Of a stretch of DNA of 64,000 bases, positions 1 to 8,716 are shown piece after piece. Made by a program: the position numbers and the translations under genes. Positions within the stretch are counted from its first letter, which is position 1, and every line of letters starts with the position of its first letter. Under the pieces are notes generated by a model. The model saw only the letters and a list, made by a program, of their open reading frames with translations. It was not told where the DNA came from and did no database searches. Source of the DNA: Acinetobacter sp. ANC 4648 (GTDB lineage Bacteria > Pseudomonadota > Gammaproteobacteria > Pseudomonadales > Moraxellaceae); assembly GCF_002135345.1 (NCBI RefSeq), contig NZ_NEGI01000002.1, positions 124,001-188,000 of the forward strand. Direction: 5' to 3'.

Positions 1-482
1 ACACCAATTTTTAGACCGTGTTTGTAAACTGCAAGGTTTTCACCTTCAACAATTTTCGCACGACGAACTTGGATGTTTTCACCAATTTTTTGAACAAGAG
101 CAACACGCGCTTCTTCAACTGTTGAACCATCTTCTAATTTAAGTTCTGCAATTTTAGTAGCATCAACTTCATTTGCAGCAAGCGCAGCCGCAGCAACTTT
201 TGCAGAGAAACCAGCAAAGTTCTCATCTTTAGCAACAAAGTCAGTCTGACAGTTTACTTCTAAAAGAATAGCTTTGTTGCCTTCTTGAACAATTGTAATT
301 GCGCCATCAGCAGCAATATTGCCTGCTTTTTTAGCAGCTTTTGCTTGACCTGATTTACGAAGATTATCAATCGCTAATTCAACATCACCATTCGATTCTG
401 TTAATGCTTTTTTACATTCCATCATCGCAAGACCAGTACGGTCACGTAATTCTTTTACCATGCTCGCTGTAACTGCAGTCAT
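1..482 (-). CDS. tsf: Elongation factor Ts (partial, C-terminal end cut by window)
   Basis: Guanine-nucleotide exchange factor that recycles EF-Tu in the cytoplasm. The reverse strand reads [20 protein letters not shown] from an ATG at 482, followed by MMECKKAL and a NCQTDFVA segment, which are the N-terminal UBA-like domain and the start of the EF-Tu-contacting core typical of EF-Ts. An AGGAGA ribosome-binding site lies 6-7 bases upstream. About 160 of roughly 290 residues are inside the window; the frame is open to base 1. It follows rpsB, the usual bacterial order, with a hairpin terminator in the gap that probably lowers tsf transcription from the rpsB promoter. Identification is secure. 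Confidence 0.96.
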   Translation of the reverse strand, partial: MTAVTASMVKELRDRTGLAMMECKKALTESNGDVELAIDNLRKSGQAKAAKKAGNIAADGAITIVQEGNKAILLEVNCQTDFVAKDENFAGFSAKVAAAALAANEVDATKIAELKLEDGSTVEEARVALVQKIGENIQVRRAKIVEGENLAVYKHGLKIG

Positions 483-520
483 GTTGTTCTCCTAAATACG
501 GTAGAAAATTGAATCTATTC

Positions 521-553
521 AACAAAAACGGCCCAAAGTGTTCTCTGGGCCGT
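521..553 (-). terminator. Hairpin terminator or attenuator between rpsB and tsf
   Basis: A perfect 8-bp stem (528-535 pairs with 546-553, ACGGCCCA/TGGGCCGT) with a 10-base loop is followed on the minus strand by TTTTTGTT. It has the form of an intrinsic terminator inside an operon, between the rpsB stop and the tsf start. Partial read-through would set the rpsB:tsf ratio; this use is inferred. Confidence 0.75.
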
Positions 554-621
554 CTGCTCTCTTGACGCTTAATTTGCCACCATTACATGTCGCAAAAATG
601 ACAATCTTACGTCAAAACGCA

Positions 622-1374
622 TTAAGCCTCAGGAGCTTCTTTAGCAGCTTCTTCAACTTTAACTTGAGCATTTGCTTGTGATTGCGCATATTCTTTACCA
701 GCAATAATTGCATTAGCCATTGCTGAAGCATAAAGAGTTACTGCACGGATCGCATCATCGTTACCCGGAATAACATAATCAACGTTATCTGGGTTAGAGT
801 TTGTATCAACGATACCGATTACTGGAATACCAAGATTCTTCGCTTCTTTGATCGCAATCGCTTCGTGATCAACGTCGATAATGAACAATGCGTCAGGTAA
901 ACCGCCCATGTTCTTAACGCCGCCTAAAGCACGTTCAAGTTTGTCCATCTCACGAGTACGTTCTAAAGCTTCACGTTTAGTAAGCTTAAGGAAAGTGCCG
1001 TCTTGAGCTTGAGTTTGAAGATCTTTTAAACGGTTGATTGATTGACGAAGAGTTTTCCAGTTCGTCAACATACCACCTAACCAACGGTGATCTACGTATG
1101 GTTGACCAGCGCGTTGAGCTTGTTCACGAATGATGTTAGAAGCAGCACGTTTTGTACCAACGAACAATACTTTGTTCTTTTTGCTTGCTAGTTTGTTAAC
1201 GAAATTCAATGCATCGTTTAACGCAGGAACAGTGTGCTCAAGGTTAATGATGTGAATTCGGTTACGCGCACCAAAAATGTATTGACGCATTTTTGGGTTC
1301 CAGAAGCGAGTTTGGTGACCAAAGTGCGCGCCAGCTTGAAGAAGGTCACGCATGCCTACGTTATAATCTGCCAT
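622..1374 (-). CDS. rpsB: 30S ribosomal protein S2
   Basis: Primary component of the small ribosomal subunit, needed for S1 assembly on the 30S. The 250-residue protein begins [20 protein letters not shown] and has the family signatures: NPKM near residue 28, the [10 protein letters not shown] segment and [14 protein letters not shown]. The length is normal for S2. A weak AAGG lies about ten bases upstream of the ATG. The gene is the promoter-proximal member of rpsB-tsf and is divergent from map, the same arrangement as in enterobacteria. Its leader carries a structured element (separate entry) of the kind that S2 uses for autoregulation. Confidence 0.98.
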   Translation of the reverse strand: MADYNVGMRDLLQAGAHFGHQTRFWNPKMRQYIFGARNRIHIINLEHTVPALNDALNFVNKLASKKNKVLFVGTKRAASNIIREQAQRAGQPYVDHRWLGGMLTNWKTLRQSINRLKDLQTQAQDGTFLKLTKREALERTREMDKLERALGGVKNMGGLPDALFIIDVDHEAIAIKEAKNLGIPVIGIVDTNSNPDNVDYVIPGNDDAIRAVTLYASAMANAIIAGKEYAQSQANAQVKVEEAAKEAPEA

Positions 1375-1384
1375 TTTCTTTTAC

Positions 1385-1480
1385 CTTAAAGTTTTGGGTT
1401 AGGCCTCCATATGTCCGCATTCTCCACCCTTTCAGGCACCCAGAGTAATGTGACGACATATGTGCGGATTTTTAAATACC
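1385..1480 (-). ncRNA. Structured rpsB leader (S2 autoregulatory element, possible pseudoknot)
   Basis: Two perfect complementarities cross each other in the transcribed leader: 1408-1415 (CATATGTC) with 1455-1462 (GACATATG), and 1415-1419 (CCGCA) with 1463-1467 (TGCGG). The order A-B-A'-B' is that of a pseudoknot, and the enclosed minus-strand segment contains GGGTGCCTGAAAGGGTGGAG. Gammaproteobacterial rpsB leaders are known to bind S2 and repress rpsB-tsf translation. The pairing is seen directly; the regulatory role is taken from that family. Confidence 0.65.
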
Positions 1481-1530
1481 CACCATCAAAATTTCTTGTG
1501 AAATTATTCACGAAAAGCATTTGATAAATT

Positions 1531-1550
1531 GGGCGGCTATTTATACCATA
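1531..1550 (-). promoter_or_regulatory. Probable rpsB promoter: extended -10 with GC-rich discriminator
   Basis: On the minus strand TGGTATAAA (extended -10; TATAAA occupies 1545-1540) is followed by AGCCGCCC, a GC-rich discriminator of the kind seen at stringently controlled ribosomal promoters. Transcription from here would give a leader of about 155 bases containing the S2 element. No clear -35 is visible. On the opposite strand TTGATA (1521-1526) and TACCAT (1544-1549) with 17 bases between could serve map. Confidence 0.45.
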
Positions 1551-1584
1551 GTCACATATAAATTTCCAAAAGTTTTTAATGATC

Positions 1585-2412
1585 ATGAACAGTACTTATG
1601 AAGCACCACGTCGGTTAATTAAAACTCCAGATGAAATAGAAAAAATGCGTGTGGCGGGACGACTAGCGGCAGAGGTCTTGGATATGATCAAGCCGCATAT
1701 TGTTCCAGGTGTTACCACTTTAGAACTTGATACGATCTGTCATGACTATATTGTCAATGTTCAAGATGCCATTCCAGCATGTTTAGGTTATGGTGCTGCA
1801 CCTGGACGTCCAGCTTTTCAACATGTGATTTGTACATCAGTAAATCATGTGGTTTGTCATGGCATTCCGTCTGCCAGCAAAGTACTCAAAAAGGGCGACA
1901 TTCTAAATATTGATGTGACTGTGATTAAAGACGGCTATCACGGCGATACCAATATGATGTACATCGTCGGTGGTGAAACAACTATCCTTGCGGAACGTTT
2001 ATGTAAAGTGGCACAAGAAGCGATGTATCGTGGTATAGAAACTGTAAAACCAGGTTCAACTATTGGTGATATTGGGCATGCGATTCAACAATATGTTGAA
2101 TCTGAACGTTTTGGTGTAGTTCGTGAATATTGTGGTCATGGTATTGGCACGGTATTCCATGATGAGCCTCAAGTACTACATTATGGTCAACCCAATAGCG
2201 GAATGATTTTAGAAGAAGGTATGACTTTTACGATTGAGCCGATGGTCAATGGTGGTGATTGGAAAACTAAATTGCTGGGTGATAAATGGACAGTGGTAAC
2301 CAAAGATCATACCTTATCAGCTCAGTATGAACACACACTCTTGGTGACTAAAACAGGCGTTGAAATTCTCACTGCTCGACCTGAAGAAGATCTGTCTCGC
2401 TTTATGAAGTAG
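1585..2412 (+). CDS. map: Type I methionine aminopeptidase
   Basis: Removes the initiator methionine from nascent proteins; a dinuclear-metal cytoplasmic enzyme of the pita-bread fold. Beginning MNSTYEAPRRLIKTPDEIEK, it has LNIDVTVIKDGYHGDTNMMY (metal-binding aspartates), YCGHGIGTVFHDEP (metal histidine), FTIEPMV (glutamate) and QYEHTLLVT (glutamate). The 275 residues are slightly longer than the E. coli enzyme. The frame can start at ATG 1579 or ATG 1585; neither has a clear ribosome-binding site, and the second is chosen because the protein then begins as in relatives. It is divergent from rpsB and ends at a strong terminator. Confidence 0.95.
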   Translation: MNSTYEAPRRLIKTPDEIEKMRVAGRLAAEVLDMIKPHIVPGVTTLELDTICHDYIVNVQDAIPACLGYGAAPGRPAFQHVICTSVNHVVCHGIPSASKVLKKGDILNIDVTVIKDGYHGDTNMMYIVGGETTILAERLCKVAQEAMYRGIETVKPGSTIGDIGHAIQQYVESERFGVVREYCGHGIGTVFHDEPQVLHYGQPNSGMILEEGMTFTIEPMVNGGDWKTKLLGDKWTVVTKDHTLSAQYEHTLLVTKTGVEILTARPEEDLSRFMK

Positions 2413-2440
2413 AACTGTTATTGATTTAAAATACTACCCA

Positions 2441-2475
2441 AATTAAAAAGGTCACTCGCTGTGGCCTTTTTAATT
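2441..2475. terminator. Bidirectional terminator after map
   Basis: A 15-bp stem with one G-U pair (2441-2455 with 2461-2475, AATTAAAAAGGTCAC/GTGGCCTTTTTAATT) closes a TCGCT loop and has an A-run on one side and a T-run on the other. It lies 28 bases after the map stop codon. Confidence 0.85.
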
Positions 2476-2802
2476 TCATTTTCACTTACCGTTCAACCTC
2501 AATCATTCTTTAAATGAATCCGAGTTTTAGAACCTTTATAATATAAATTTAGCTTAAATTTTTAATCTGCCTTAAAAAATAAAAGCTTTAAGTAATGACA
2601 TTTTATTAAGAAGCTCATACCTACTTTAAGATTTTATATATGTTATCTATCCCTCTATACGAGAGCTTTCTTTTTAAATACTTCCACTCATTTAATCATC
2701 ACATTGGCATAACTTTATTTTATCAATCGATAAATTTATATTTTATCGCCACAATTACATGAATCATCTACAATTTAATCAATACGACTCAACGGATTGT
2801 TT
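2476..2802. other. AT-rich intergenic region upstream of the MFS gene
   Basis: No gene or RNA was found here. The stretch is very AT-rich and probably holds the promoter of the downstream transporter; no -35/-10 pair stands out. Confidence 0.5.
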
Positions 2803-4029
2803 ATGTCTACGCTTCAGCAAGATACTCGTTTTTCTAAATCTCTCATTTACATGCTCATCGGCAGCGCTTTCATTCTGGCGCTCTCTTTAGGTATTCGTCA
2901 TGGTTTTGGACTGTATTTAGTCCCAATCAGTCATGAGTTTGGATGGAGTCATCAAGTTTTTAGCTTAGCCATTGCCATACAAAATTTACTGTGGGGAGCG
3001 GTGCAACCTTTTACTGGTGCGCTCGCAGATAGATACGGCAGTAAAATTGTAGTGGCTGTTGGTGGAGTACTTTATACCATCGGTTTATTACTCATGTCAG
3101 TGAGTTCTACCGTCTGGTTACTCGATTTAAGTGTCGGATTAATTATTGGTTTTGCCCTCTCAGCAACATCTTTTTCTGTATTACTCTCTGCTGTAGGTCG
3201 TGCAGCACATCCAAGTAAACGTAGTATGGCAATGGGTATTGCCAGTGCTGCGGGTTCATTTGGTCAGTTCATTATGTTGCCAACGACCTTGTTAATGCTG
3301 AAAAGTGTGGGCTGGTCTTCTGCTCTGGTGATTAGCGCAATTCTGGTTGCTTTTATTGTGCCATTGGCATGGATGCTGAAAACGCCAAAATCTAATACTA
3401 CAAATACAATAACTTCCTCAGCTAAACCCTCTATTAGTTTTAAACAAATTCTAAAAATTGCCTTTAACCATAAACCATTTTTATGGCTCGCTTTAGGTTT
3501 TTTAGTCTGCGGTTTTCAAGTGGTTTTTTTAGGTATACATCTGCCAGGCTATCTCATCGATCATGGCTTTGATGCAACCACTGGCACTATTTTTCTGGCA
3601 CTGGTTGGTTTATTTAATATTATTGGAACATTTGCTGCTGGCTATTTAGGTGATAAATATTCCAAGCCACATCTACTCATGGGACTTTATGGCTTACGCG
3701 GCATTACAATTATTGCCTTTTTAGCCCTACCTCTAAGCACTTGGACGGTTTATGCTTTTGGTACAATCATGGGAATTCTGTGGTTATCTACAGTCCCTCT
3801 GACCAATGGCATAGTTGCAAATATGTTTGGCGTAAAATATTTAACAATGCTAAGCGGTATTGTATTTTTTACTCATCAAATTGGATCATTTTTTGGTGGT
3901 TGGTTGGGTGGTCTAAATCATGATATGACGGGTAACTACAACATTATTTGGGCATGCTCTATTGTATTAAGCTTCTTGGGTGTATTGGTACATTTCTTTG
4001 TAAATGAGGAGTCCATCGTAAATGACTAA
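2803..4029 (+). CDS. MFS transporter, monocarboxylate/OFA-like, substrate unknown
   Basis: Inner-membrane major facilitator with about 12 predicted helices in 408 residues. It shows a motif-A-like loop GALADRYGSKIVV after helix 2 and the equivalent GYLGDKYSKPHLL in the second half, with a hydrophilic linker (about residues 196-212) between the halves. The start IRHGFGLYLVPISHEFGW resembles transporters annotated as monocarboxylate or organic-anion carriers, but no substrate residue can be named. The ATG at 2803 is preferred to a TTG two codons earlier. The gene's end overlaps a small membrane-protein gene, which suggests the two are translated together. Confidence 0.85.
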   Translation: MSTLQQDTRFSKSLIYMLIGSAFILALSLGIRHGFGLYLVPISHEFGWSHQVFSLAIAIQNLLWGAVQPFTGALADRYGSKIVVAVGGVLYTIGLLLMSVSSTVWLLDLSVGLIIGFALSATSFSVLLSAVGRAAHPSKRSMAMGIASAAGSFGQFIMLPTTLLMLKSVGWSSALVISAILVAFIVPLAWMLKTPKSNTTNTITSSAKPSISFKQILKIAFNHKPFLWLALGFLVCGFQVVFLGIHLPGYLIDHGFDATTGTIFLALVGLFNIIGTFAAGYLGDKYSKPHLLMGLYGLRGITIIAFLALPLSTWTVYAFGTIMGILWLSTVPLTNGIVANMFGVKYLTMLSGIVFFTHQIGSFFGGWLGGLNHDMTGNYNIIWACSIVLSFLGVLVHFFVNEESIVND

Positions 4030-4156
4030 CTCTCTACTCTGGTTAAAAACCAGTATTTGTATTGGTATGATATTGTTCTTCGGACTAGCAATACTATTAT
4101 GGTCAAAAACCCCTGAATTATTTGAATATTTTAATCAGGCTTTTTGTGCACATTAA
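4022..4156 (+). CDS. Small single-helix membrane protein coupled to the MFS gene
   Basis: A 44-residue frame, too short for ordinary gene calling, starts at ATG 4022 and overlaps the end of the MFS gene by 8 bases. A strong GAGGAG ribosome-binding site lies about 12 bases upstream, inside the MFS coding sequence. The product begins MTNSLLWLKTSICIGMILFF and has one hydrophobic stretch (about residues 10-29) followed by a short polar tail ending FNQAFCAH. The overlap and the binding site support real, coupled translation. The function is unknown; it may be a small partner of the transporter. Confidence 0.65.
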   Translation: MTNSLLWLKTSICIGMILFFGLAILLWSKTPELFEYFNQAFCAH

Positions 4157-4251
4157 GGTAGATGAACTACATTCGTGTGCACAATATTTAAAAATATGAT
4201 GAGCTTTGAAAGATTATCAACGCATATAAAACTTAAGCCAGAATACAGTGA

Positions 4252-5238
4252 CTATGATATTTCAGCTGGAAATGTAATGACTTGTTCTAGCCGCATTTTA
4301 TGCATAACGACCATCAACAATCGATCAATTCCTAAAGCAATACCTGAGCATTCCTGCATATTGGGTAGAGCAGCAAGTAAGTATTCATCAATTGGCATTA
4401 CATGCAAATCGAGTTTTTTTCTTTCAGCATTATCGGCTTCAAATCGATCACGTAAAACATCAGCATCAATCAACTCATCATAAGCATTGGCAAGCTCTAA
4501 GCCTTCAATATACAGCTCAAAACGTGCTGCTACCTGTTCACCATCCGCATCAATTTGAATTTTGGCTAATGATGCCATCTCAGCAGGAAAATCTGTTAAA
4601 AACACAGGTGTATCAAAACCTAAGCTTGGTTCAACCATGTGTGAAAAGAGTAAGTCGATATAGGCTAAACGATCATCACCTAAATCAATATTTAAGCCCA
4701 CTCGCTGTGCTGCCGTTTTGAGATCAACTAAAGTTGCCGTTAATGGATTGATATCTAAGCGATCTTGAAATGCATGTTTATAACTCATAATTATGGGTCG
4801 AACTTGACCAAAACGTTCTGCCAAAACCACATTCAATAAATCAGTAACTTCATACATTAAATCTTTGAGACTAAAACTCGGTCTATACCACTCCAACATA
4901 GTAAATTCGCTATTATGTTTGCGGCCATGTTCATCATCACGAAAAACTTTACAGATTTGATAGATTGGCCCACTCCCACTCGCGAGCAAACGCTTCATTG
5001 CAAATTCAGGTGAGGTTTGCAAATAATGAATTTTCTTTTTACCACCAACATGCCGTAGTGCTTGAATTGAAGCCAAATGTACATCGGTTGTCCCTGCTTG
5101 AGAAAGTATTGGCGTTTCAACCTCTAATACCTCACGCTCTGCAAAAAACTGGCGTAATTGACTATACATTTTCGCACGGGCTTTTAAAGCACTTACATCA
5201 CAACTGGGTTGGTAATTTATGCTTTGTTCTGTACTCAT
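4252..5238 (-). CDS. epmA: EF-P (R)-beta-lysine ligase EpmA
   Basis: Attaches beta-lysine to the conserved lysine of elongation factor P, which helps ribosomes pass polyproline stretches. The 328-residue protein is a lysyl-tRNA synthetase class II core without the anticodon-binding domain: motif 2 reads FRDDEHGRKHNSEFTMLEW and motif 3 reads GIALGIDRLLMVVM. The ATG at 5238 has GGAGGG just upstream and overlaps the pdxB stop codon as ATGA, so the longer frame starting at 5265 is rejected. It is the second gene of a pdxB-epmA unit. Length and motifs match EpmA (also named PoxA/GenX) rather than full lysyl-tRNA synthetase. Confidence 0.92.
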   Translation of the reverse strand: MSTEQSINYQPSCDVSALKARAKMYSQLRQFFAEREVLEVETPILSQAGTTDVHLASIQALRHVGGKKKIHYLQTSPEFAMKRLLASGSGPIYQICKVFRDDEHGRKHNSEFTMLEWYRPSFSLKDLMYEVTDLLNVVLAERFGQVRPIIMSYKHAFQDRLDINPLTATLVDLKTAAQRVGLNIDLGDDRLAYIDLLFSHMVEPSLGFDTPVFLTDFPAEMASLAKIQIDADGEQVAARFELYIEGLELANAYDELIDADVLRDRFEADNAERKKLDLHVMPIDEYLLAALPNMQECSGIALGIDRLLMVVMHKMRLEQVITFPAEIS

Positions 5239-6302
5239 GCGTAAGGCCCTCCATGAGCAGCCCACTCTCGACGTAATGGATAATTTTTACGCAAGCGATC
5301 AAAAGCTACTTGATCGATTTTACCCCCCTTTAAACATGCACGTAGATTGGCATCATCACGTGAAATATCATAAATTTGTATGAGATGCTGTTGTAAATTT
5401 TGGATCAAATTTTCATCTTGAAAATATAATTCACACAACGGTAATTGGCTTTCAAATTTTTTATCGACCGTAAATCCAAAGGTTTGACAAAAAGCCTCAT
5501 AAATCATTTGCGTACCACGAGCCTTACCTTCTAAGCTGTAACCTGCGATATGGGGCGTAACCAGACTAATTAAATTTAGTAATTGTTCAGAAATTTCAGG
5601 TTCATGTTCAAAGACATCCAATACCACCTGACGCTGTGTATTTTGAATATCCGCAATAAGAGCGACTTCTTCGACTACAGCACCACGTGCCGAATTTATT
5701 AATATTGCCTCAGGTTTCATCATGGACAAAGCGGAAGCATTGATTAAATGAAAAGTAGGGTGCAAACCTACTTTCGTTAATGGGACATGAATAGAAATTG
5801 CATCTGCTGTTTGCAATAAATTATCCAGCTCAACTTGCTGAGTGCTATGCTGCTCTACAAAAGGATCATACCCAATCACGTTCCAACCCAATAATTGAGC
5901 CATATAAGCCAAACGAGAGCCGACATTACCTAGACCAATAATGCCCAACGTCATTTTTTTATTTTGATCGAATAGATCTGGATTTAAATGCAATAGTGCT
6001 GTAATTACATATTCAGCCACCGCCTGAGCATTACAGCCTGCAGCATTTGACCATTTAATCTGACGTTTTTCTAATGCTGGAATATCTAAATGATCCGTAC
6101 CAATGGTTGCACTACCAACAAATTTAAGTTGTGAATTTTGAATCAGTGCTTGATTAACATGGGTTACAGACCGAACCAATAACGCATCTGCATCTTGTAC
6201 ATCTGAAGGCGTTAAAGTACGTCCTGCTGCTTGCTGAATTTCTCCGAATTCTGAAAAAAAATACTCGGTAAATGCAAGATTTTCATCTGCAACGATTTTC
6301 AT
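5235..6302 (-). CDS. pdxB: Erythronate-4-phosphate dehydrogenase
   Basis: Second step of the DXP-dependent pyridoxal-5'-phosphate pathway: oxidation of 4-phosphoerythronate. It belongs to the D-2-hydroxyacid dehydrogenases; the nucleotide-binding loop reads GIIGLGNVGSRLAYMAQLLG, and the catalytic trio is in NSARGAVVEE (Arg), FEHEPEI (Glu) and TPHIAGYS (His), followed by SLEGKARGT, a segment typical of PdxB. The start MKIVADENLAFTEYFFSEFG at 6302 matches the family; an upstream ATG (6401) would add 33 unrelated residues. The 355-residue length is about the norm. Its stop overlaps the epmA start. Confidence 0.94.
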   Translation of the reverse strand: MKIVADENLAFTEYFFSEFGEIQQAAGRTLTPSDVQDADALLVRSVTHVNQALIQNSQLKFVGSATIGTDHLDIPALEKRQIKWSNAAGCNAQAVAEYVITALLHLNPDLFDQNKKMTLGIIGLGNVGSRLAYMAQLLGWNVIGYDPFVEQHSTQQVELDNLLQTADAISIHVPLTKVGLHPTFHLINASALSMMKPEAILINSARGAVVEEVALIADIQNTQRQVVLDVFEHEPEISEQLLNLISLVTPHIAGYSLEGKARGTQMIYEAFCQTFGFTVDKKFESQLPLCELYFQDENLIQNLQQHLIQIYDISRDDANLRACLKGGKIDQVAFDRLRKNYPLRREWAAHGGPYA

Positions 6303-6503
6303 AACGCATTCCAATAGTTTGATTTGAATATCATAACGCGTTGTAGCATTGAAGACTATGTGATTGGGAGATACATGGCTAAAAACTAGAAACCGAAGCA
6401 TAAGGTATCATTTATACATCTAAGCTAAGCAATTTTTATCGTAATAATGTCTCCATTTAAAATAATAAGGCTTTCATATCCCTGTAGTAAGTTAAGAACA
6501 AAT

Positions 6504-7097
6504 CTAAATATTATTGAATAACTCTAAGCGGATCATCATTTCAGTATGTTGCTTAAACATATTTTCAGTAAGACCTTTTAAACCAAGTTGAAAGATACCT
6601 TCCAAGCCACAAACAAAAGCAATCAAACGCCATGCCACATCCTGAATAGTGGTGGTACTTAAAATTTTGAACTCATTCTGCGCAATGCCTTGTTCAATCA
6701 AAGTCACAATTATTTGATGCCATCTTTCCATGGTCATATTGTAGGCTTTTTTAATTTCTTCATCCTGATGAATCAAAACCTCTGCTTCATTCCATAAACG
6801 TAAATACGGTTGCACTTGCGTAATATTTTCACACCCGAGCAATAGTGAAATTCGTTCATACCAAGTCGTAGTGACTACCTGATTCTCGATTGCATTTAAT
6901 TGATCCATCAATTCAATAAACACTTCTGCTTTTAAATGTGATGATGATGCAAAATGATGATGTACCTGTCCTGTTGAAACATTCGCTTCAGTTGCGATTC
7001 GTCGAACAGTCATCGCATTAAAACCTTCATTTAATGCAAGCTGTTTTGCCGCATTTAAAATCATCTCTCGACGCTGTTCCCGATTTAGATAGTGCAT
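6504..7097 (-). CDS. amvR: TetR-family repressor of the AmvA pump
   Basis: A 197-residue TetR/AcrR regulator. The N-terminal helix-turn-helix reads LNEGFNAMTVRRIATEANVS and STGQVHHHF (about residues 23-52); the rest is an all-helical ligand domain. It is divergent from the DHA2 pump gene and shares a 115-base promoter region with it that holds two operator copies. This arrangement is that of amvR/amvA in Acinetobacter and smvR/smvA in enterobacteria, where the repressor is released by cationic biocides or dyes. No clear ribosome-binding site precedes the ATG. The symbol rests on context and similarity. Confidence 0.82.
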   Translation of the reverse strand: MHYLNREQRREMILNAAKQLALNEGFNAMTVRRIATEANVSTGQVHHHFASSSHLKAEVFIELMDQLNAIENQVVTTTWYERISLLLGCENITQVQPYLRLWNEAEVLIHQDEEIKKAYNMTMERWHQIIVTLIEQGIAQNEFKILSTTTIQDVAWRLIAFVCGLEGIFQLGLKGLTENMFKQHTEMMIRLELFNNI

Positions 7098-7139
7098 AAA
7101 GAATGACGACCAAAATTTAATAGACGTAGTTTATGTAAA

Positions 7140-7194
7140 CTTGGACATTTGTTCAAGTTAAGTTATACTTTAAGTAGTTGAACAACCGTCCAAG
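7140..7194. promoter_or_regulatory. amvR-amvA divergent promoter with two TetR operators
   Basis: Two copies of an imperfect 18-bp palindrome lie in opposite orientation: 7140-7157 (CTTGGACATTTGTTCAAG) and 7177-7194 (GTTGAACAACCGTCCAAG), centres 37 bp apart. A near-consensus plus-strand promoter, TTGGAC (7141-7146), 17 bases, TATACT (7164-7169), is overlapped by the first copy at its -35 and followed directly by the second. Binding would block amvA and, from the mirrored TTGGAC in copy two, probably amvR. Sites are seen; the binding protein is inferred. Confidence 0.8.
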
Positions 7195-7212
7195 TTTAAA
7201 ATCAGGTGAAAT

Positions 7213-8697
7213 ATGTATCGTAAATGGATGATCCTCGCAATCATCGTCTTAATCTATTTGCCTGTCTCTATTGATGCAACGGTGTTACATGTTGCTATCC
7301 CTTCATTAAATGAAGCGCTGTCATTATCAGGCAATGAATTACTGTGGGTCATGGATATCTACTCCCTGATTATGGCCGGTTTAATTTTACCTATGGGTGC
7401 TTTGGGAGATCGGATTGGCTTTAAACGACTCATGCTCATAGGGGCTACAGTCTTTGGCTTAGCCTCTCTTGCTGCTGCATTTTCATCTACGGCTGAAATG
7501 CTGATTGCTGCTCGTGCATTTTTAGGTGTTGGTGCAGCCATGATTTTACCTGCTACATTGGCAGGTCTTAGAAATACCTTTCTGGATGAAAAAGAACGGA
7601 ATTATGCTTTAGGTCTATGGGGGACTATCGGTGGTGGTGGTGCAGCCTTTGGTCCACTGCTGGGGGGATTCATTCTTGAACATTTCCAATGGGGTGTAAT
7701 ATTCCTCATTAATGTGCCGATTATTATTTTAGTATTAATTTTGACAACATTTGTTGTTCCCAAACAAAAAGGTGAAAAAACACAACCTTTAAATTTGATG
7801 CAAGCACTGGTTTTAGTTTCTGCAATTTTAATGATTATTTATGCAATCAAAACCAGCATGCATGAATTCAATAGCATTTTATTGATTATATTGGCTATTG
7901 GTTTAAGTTTATTGGTATTTTTTGTTCGTCAGCAATTAGCTTCACGCACGCCGATGATCGACTTTTCGATATTAAAACATCCGGTTATTTCTACCAGTAT
8001 CGTGATGGCGATCGTTGCGATGATCGCATTGGTTGGTTTTGAGCTGCTCCTCTCACAAGAATTACAATTCGTATATGGTTATTCGCCACTAGAAGCTGGT
8101 TTGTTTATCCTGCCCTTTATGATTGCTATCTGTTTAGGTGGGCCATTTGCCAGTGTGCTGATGAACAAATATCCATTACGTCCTGTCGCAACAATGGGAA
8201 TGTTGATGTGTGCAGCCAGCTTTTGGGGGCTTGCCATGACCAATTTTGATACACAGCATATGCAAGCTTGGGCTTGGATGGTACTTATGGGAATTAGTGT
8301 TGAAATTGCACTGTTATCCTCAACTGCGGCCATCATGTCATCTGTTCCAGCCAATAAAGCCACAGCTGCTGGTGCAATTGAAGGTATGGCTTATGAACTC
8401 GGTGCTGGTCTGGGGATTACCATCTTTGGATTAATGCTGTCTTTCTTTTATACGCAAAATATAGTCCTTCCCAACACACTTCCTACGGAGATAAAAGCCG
8501 CTGCCAATGCTTCAATTGGTGAAGCCATGCAAGTTGCTCAGCAGTTGGATCCATCCCTGATGCTAAGTTTAAAACATGCTGCATCGGAGGCATTTACTCA
8601 TTCACATAGCCAAGTGCTTGGAATTGCTGGTGGACTGTTCTTTATTCTGTCTCTATTTGTCTATTGGGCATTATCGAAACACACCAATAAACAATAA
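7213..8697 (+). CDS. amvA: DHA2-family MFS efflux pump, AmvA type
   Basis: Inner-membrane proton-driven exporter. The 494-residue protein starts MYRKWMILAIIVLIYLPVSI and has the 14-helix DHA2 layout: motif A GALGDRIGFKRLMLIG after helix 2, motif C-like GTIGGGGAAFGPLLGGF in helix 5 and D-A-T in helix 1 (SIDATVLHVAIP). It closely resembles AmvA of A. baumannii and enterobacterial SmvA, which export disinfectants (quaternary ammonium, chlorhexidine), dyes and, for AmvA, polyamines and erythromycin. An AGGTGA ribosome-binding site precedes the start. It is controlled from the divergent amvR region and ends at a strong terminator. Confidence 0.88.
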   Translation: MYRKWMILAIIVLIYLPVSIDATVLHVAIPSLNEALSLSGNELLWVMDIYSLIMAGLILPMGALGDRIGFKRLMLIGATVFGLASLAAAFSSTAEMLIAARAFLGVGAAMILPATLAGLRNTFLDEKERNYALGLWGTIGGGGAAFGPLLGGFILEHFQWGVIFLINVPIIILVLILTTFVVPKQKGEKTQPLNLMQALVLVSAILMIIYAIKTSMHEFNSILLIILAIGLSLLVFFVRQQLASRTPMIDFSILKHPVISTSIVMAIVAMIALVGFELLLSQELQFVYGYSPLEAGLFILPFMIAICLGGPFASVLMNKYPLRPVATMGMLMCAASFWGLAMTNFDTQHMQAWAWMVLMGISVEIALLSSTAAIMSSVPANKATAAGAIEGMAYELGAGLGITIFGLMLSFFYTQNIVLPNTLPTEIKAAANASIGEAMQVAQQLDPSLMLSLKHAASEAFTHSHSQVLGIAGGLFFILSLFVYWALSKHTNKQ

Positions 8698-8716
8698 GCT
8701 CTACACAGTCTTAAGT

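Noticed and set aside
1386-1586. 66-codon open frame opposite map and through the rpsB leader
   Set aside because: It covers the structured rpsB leader and promoter, has no ribosome-binding site, and its product has no protein-like features.
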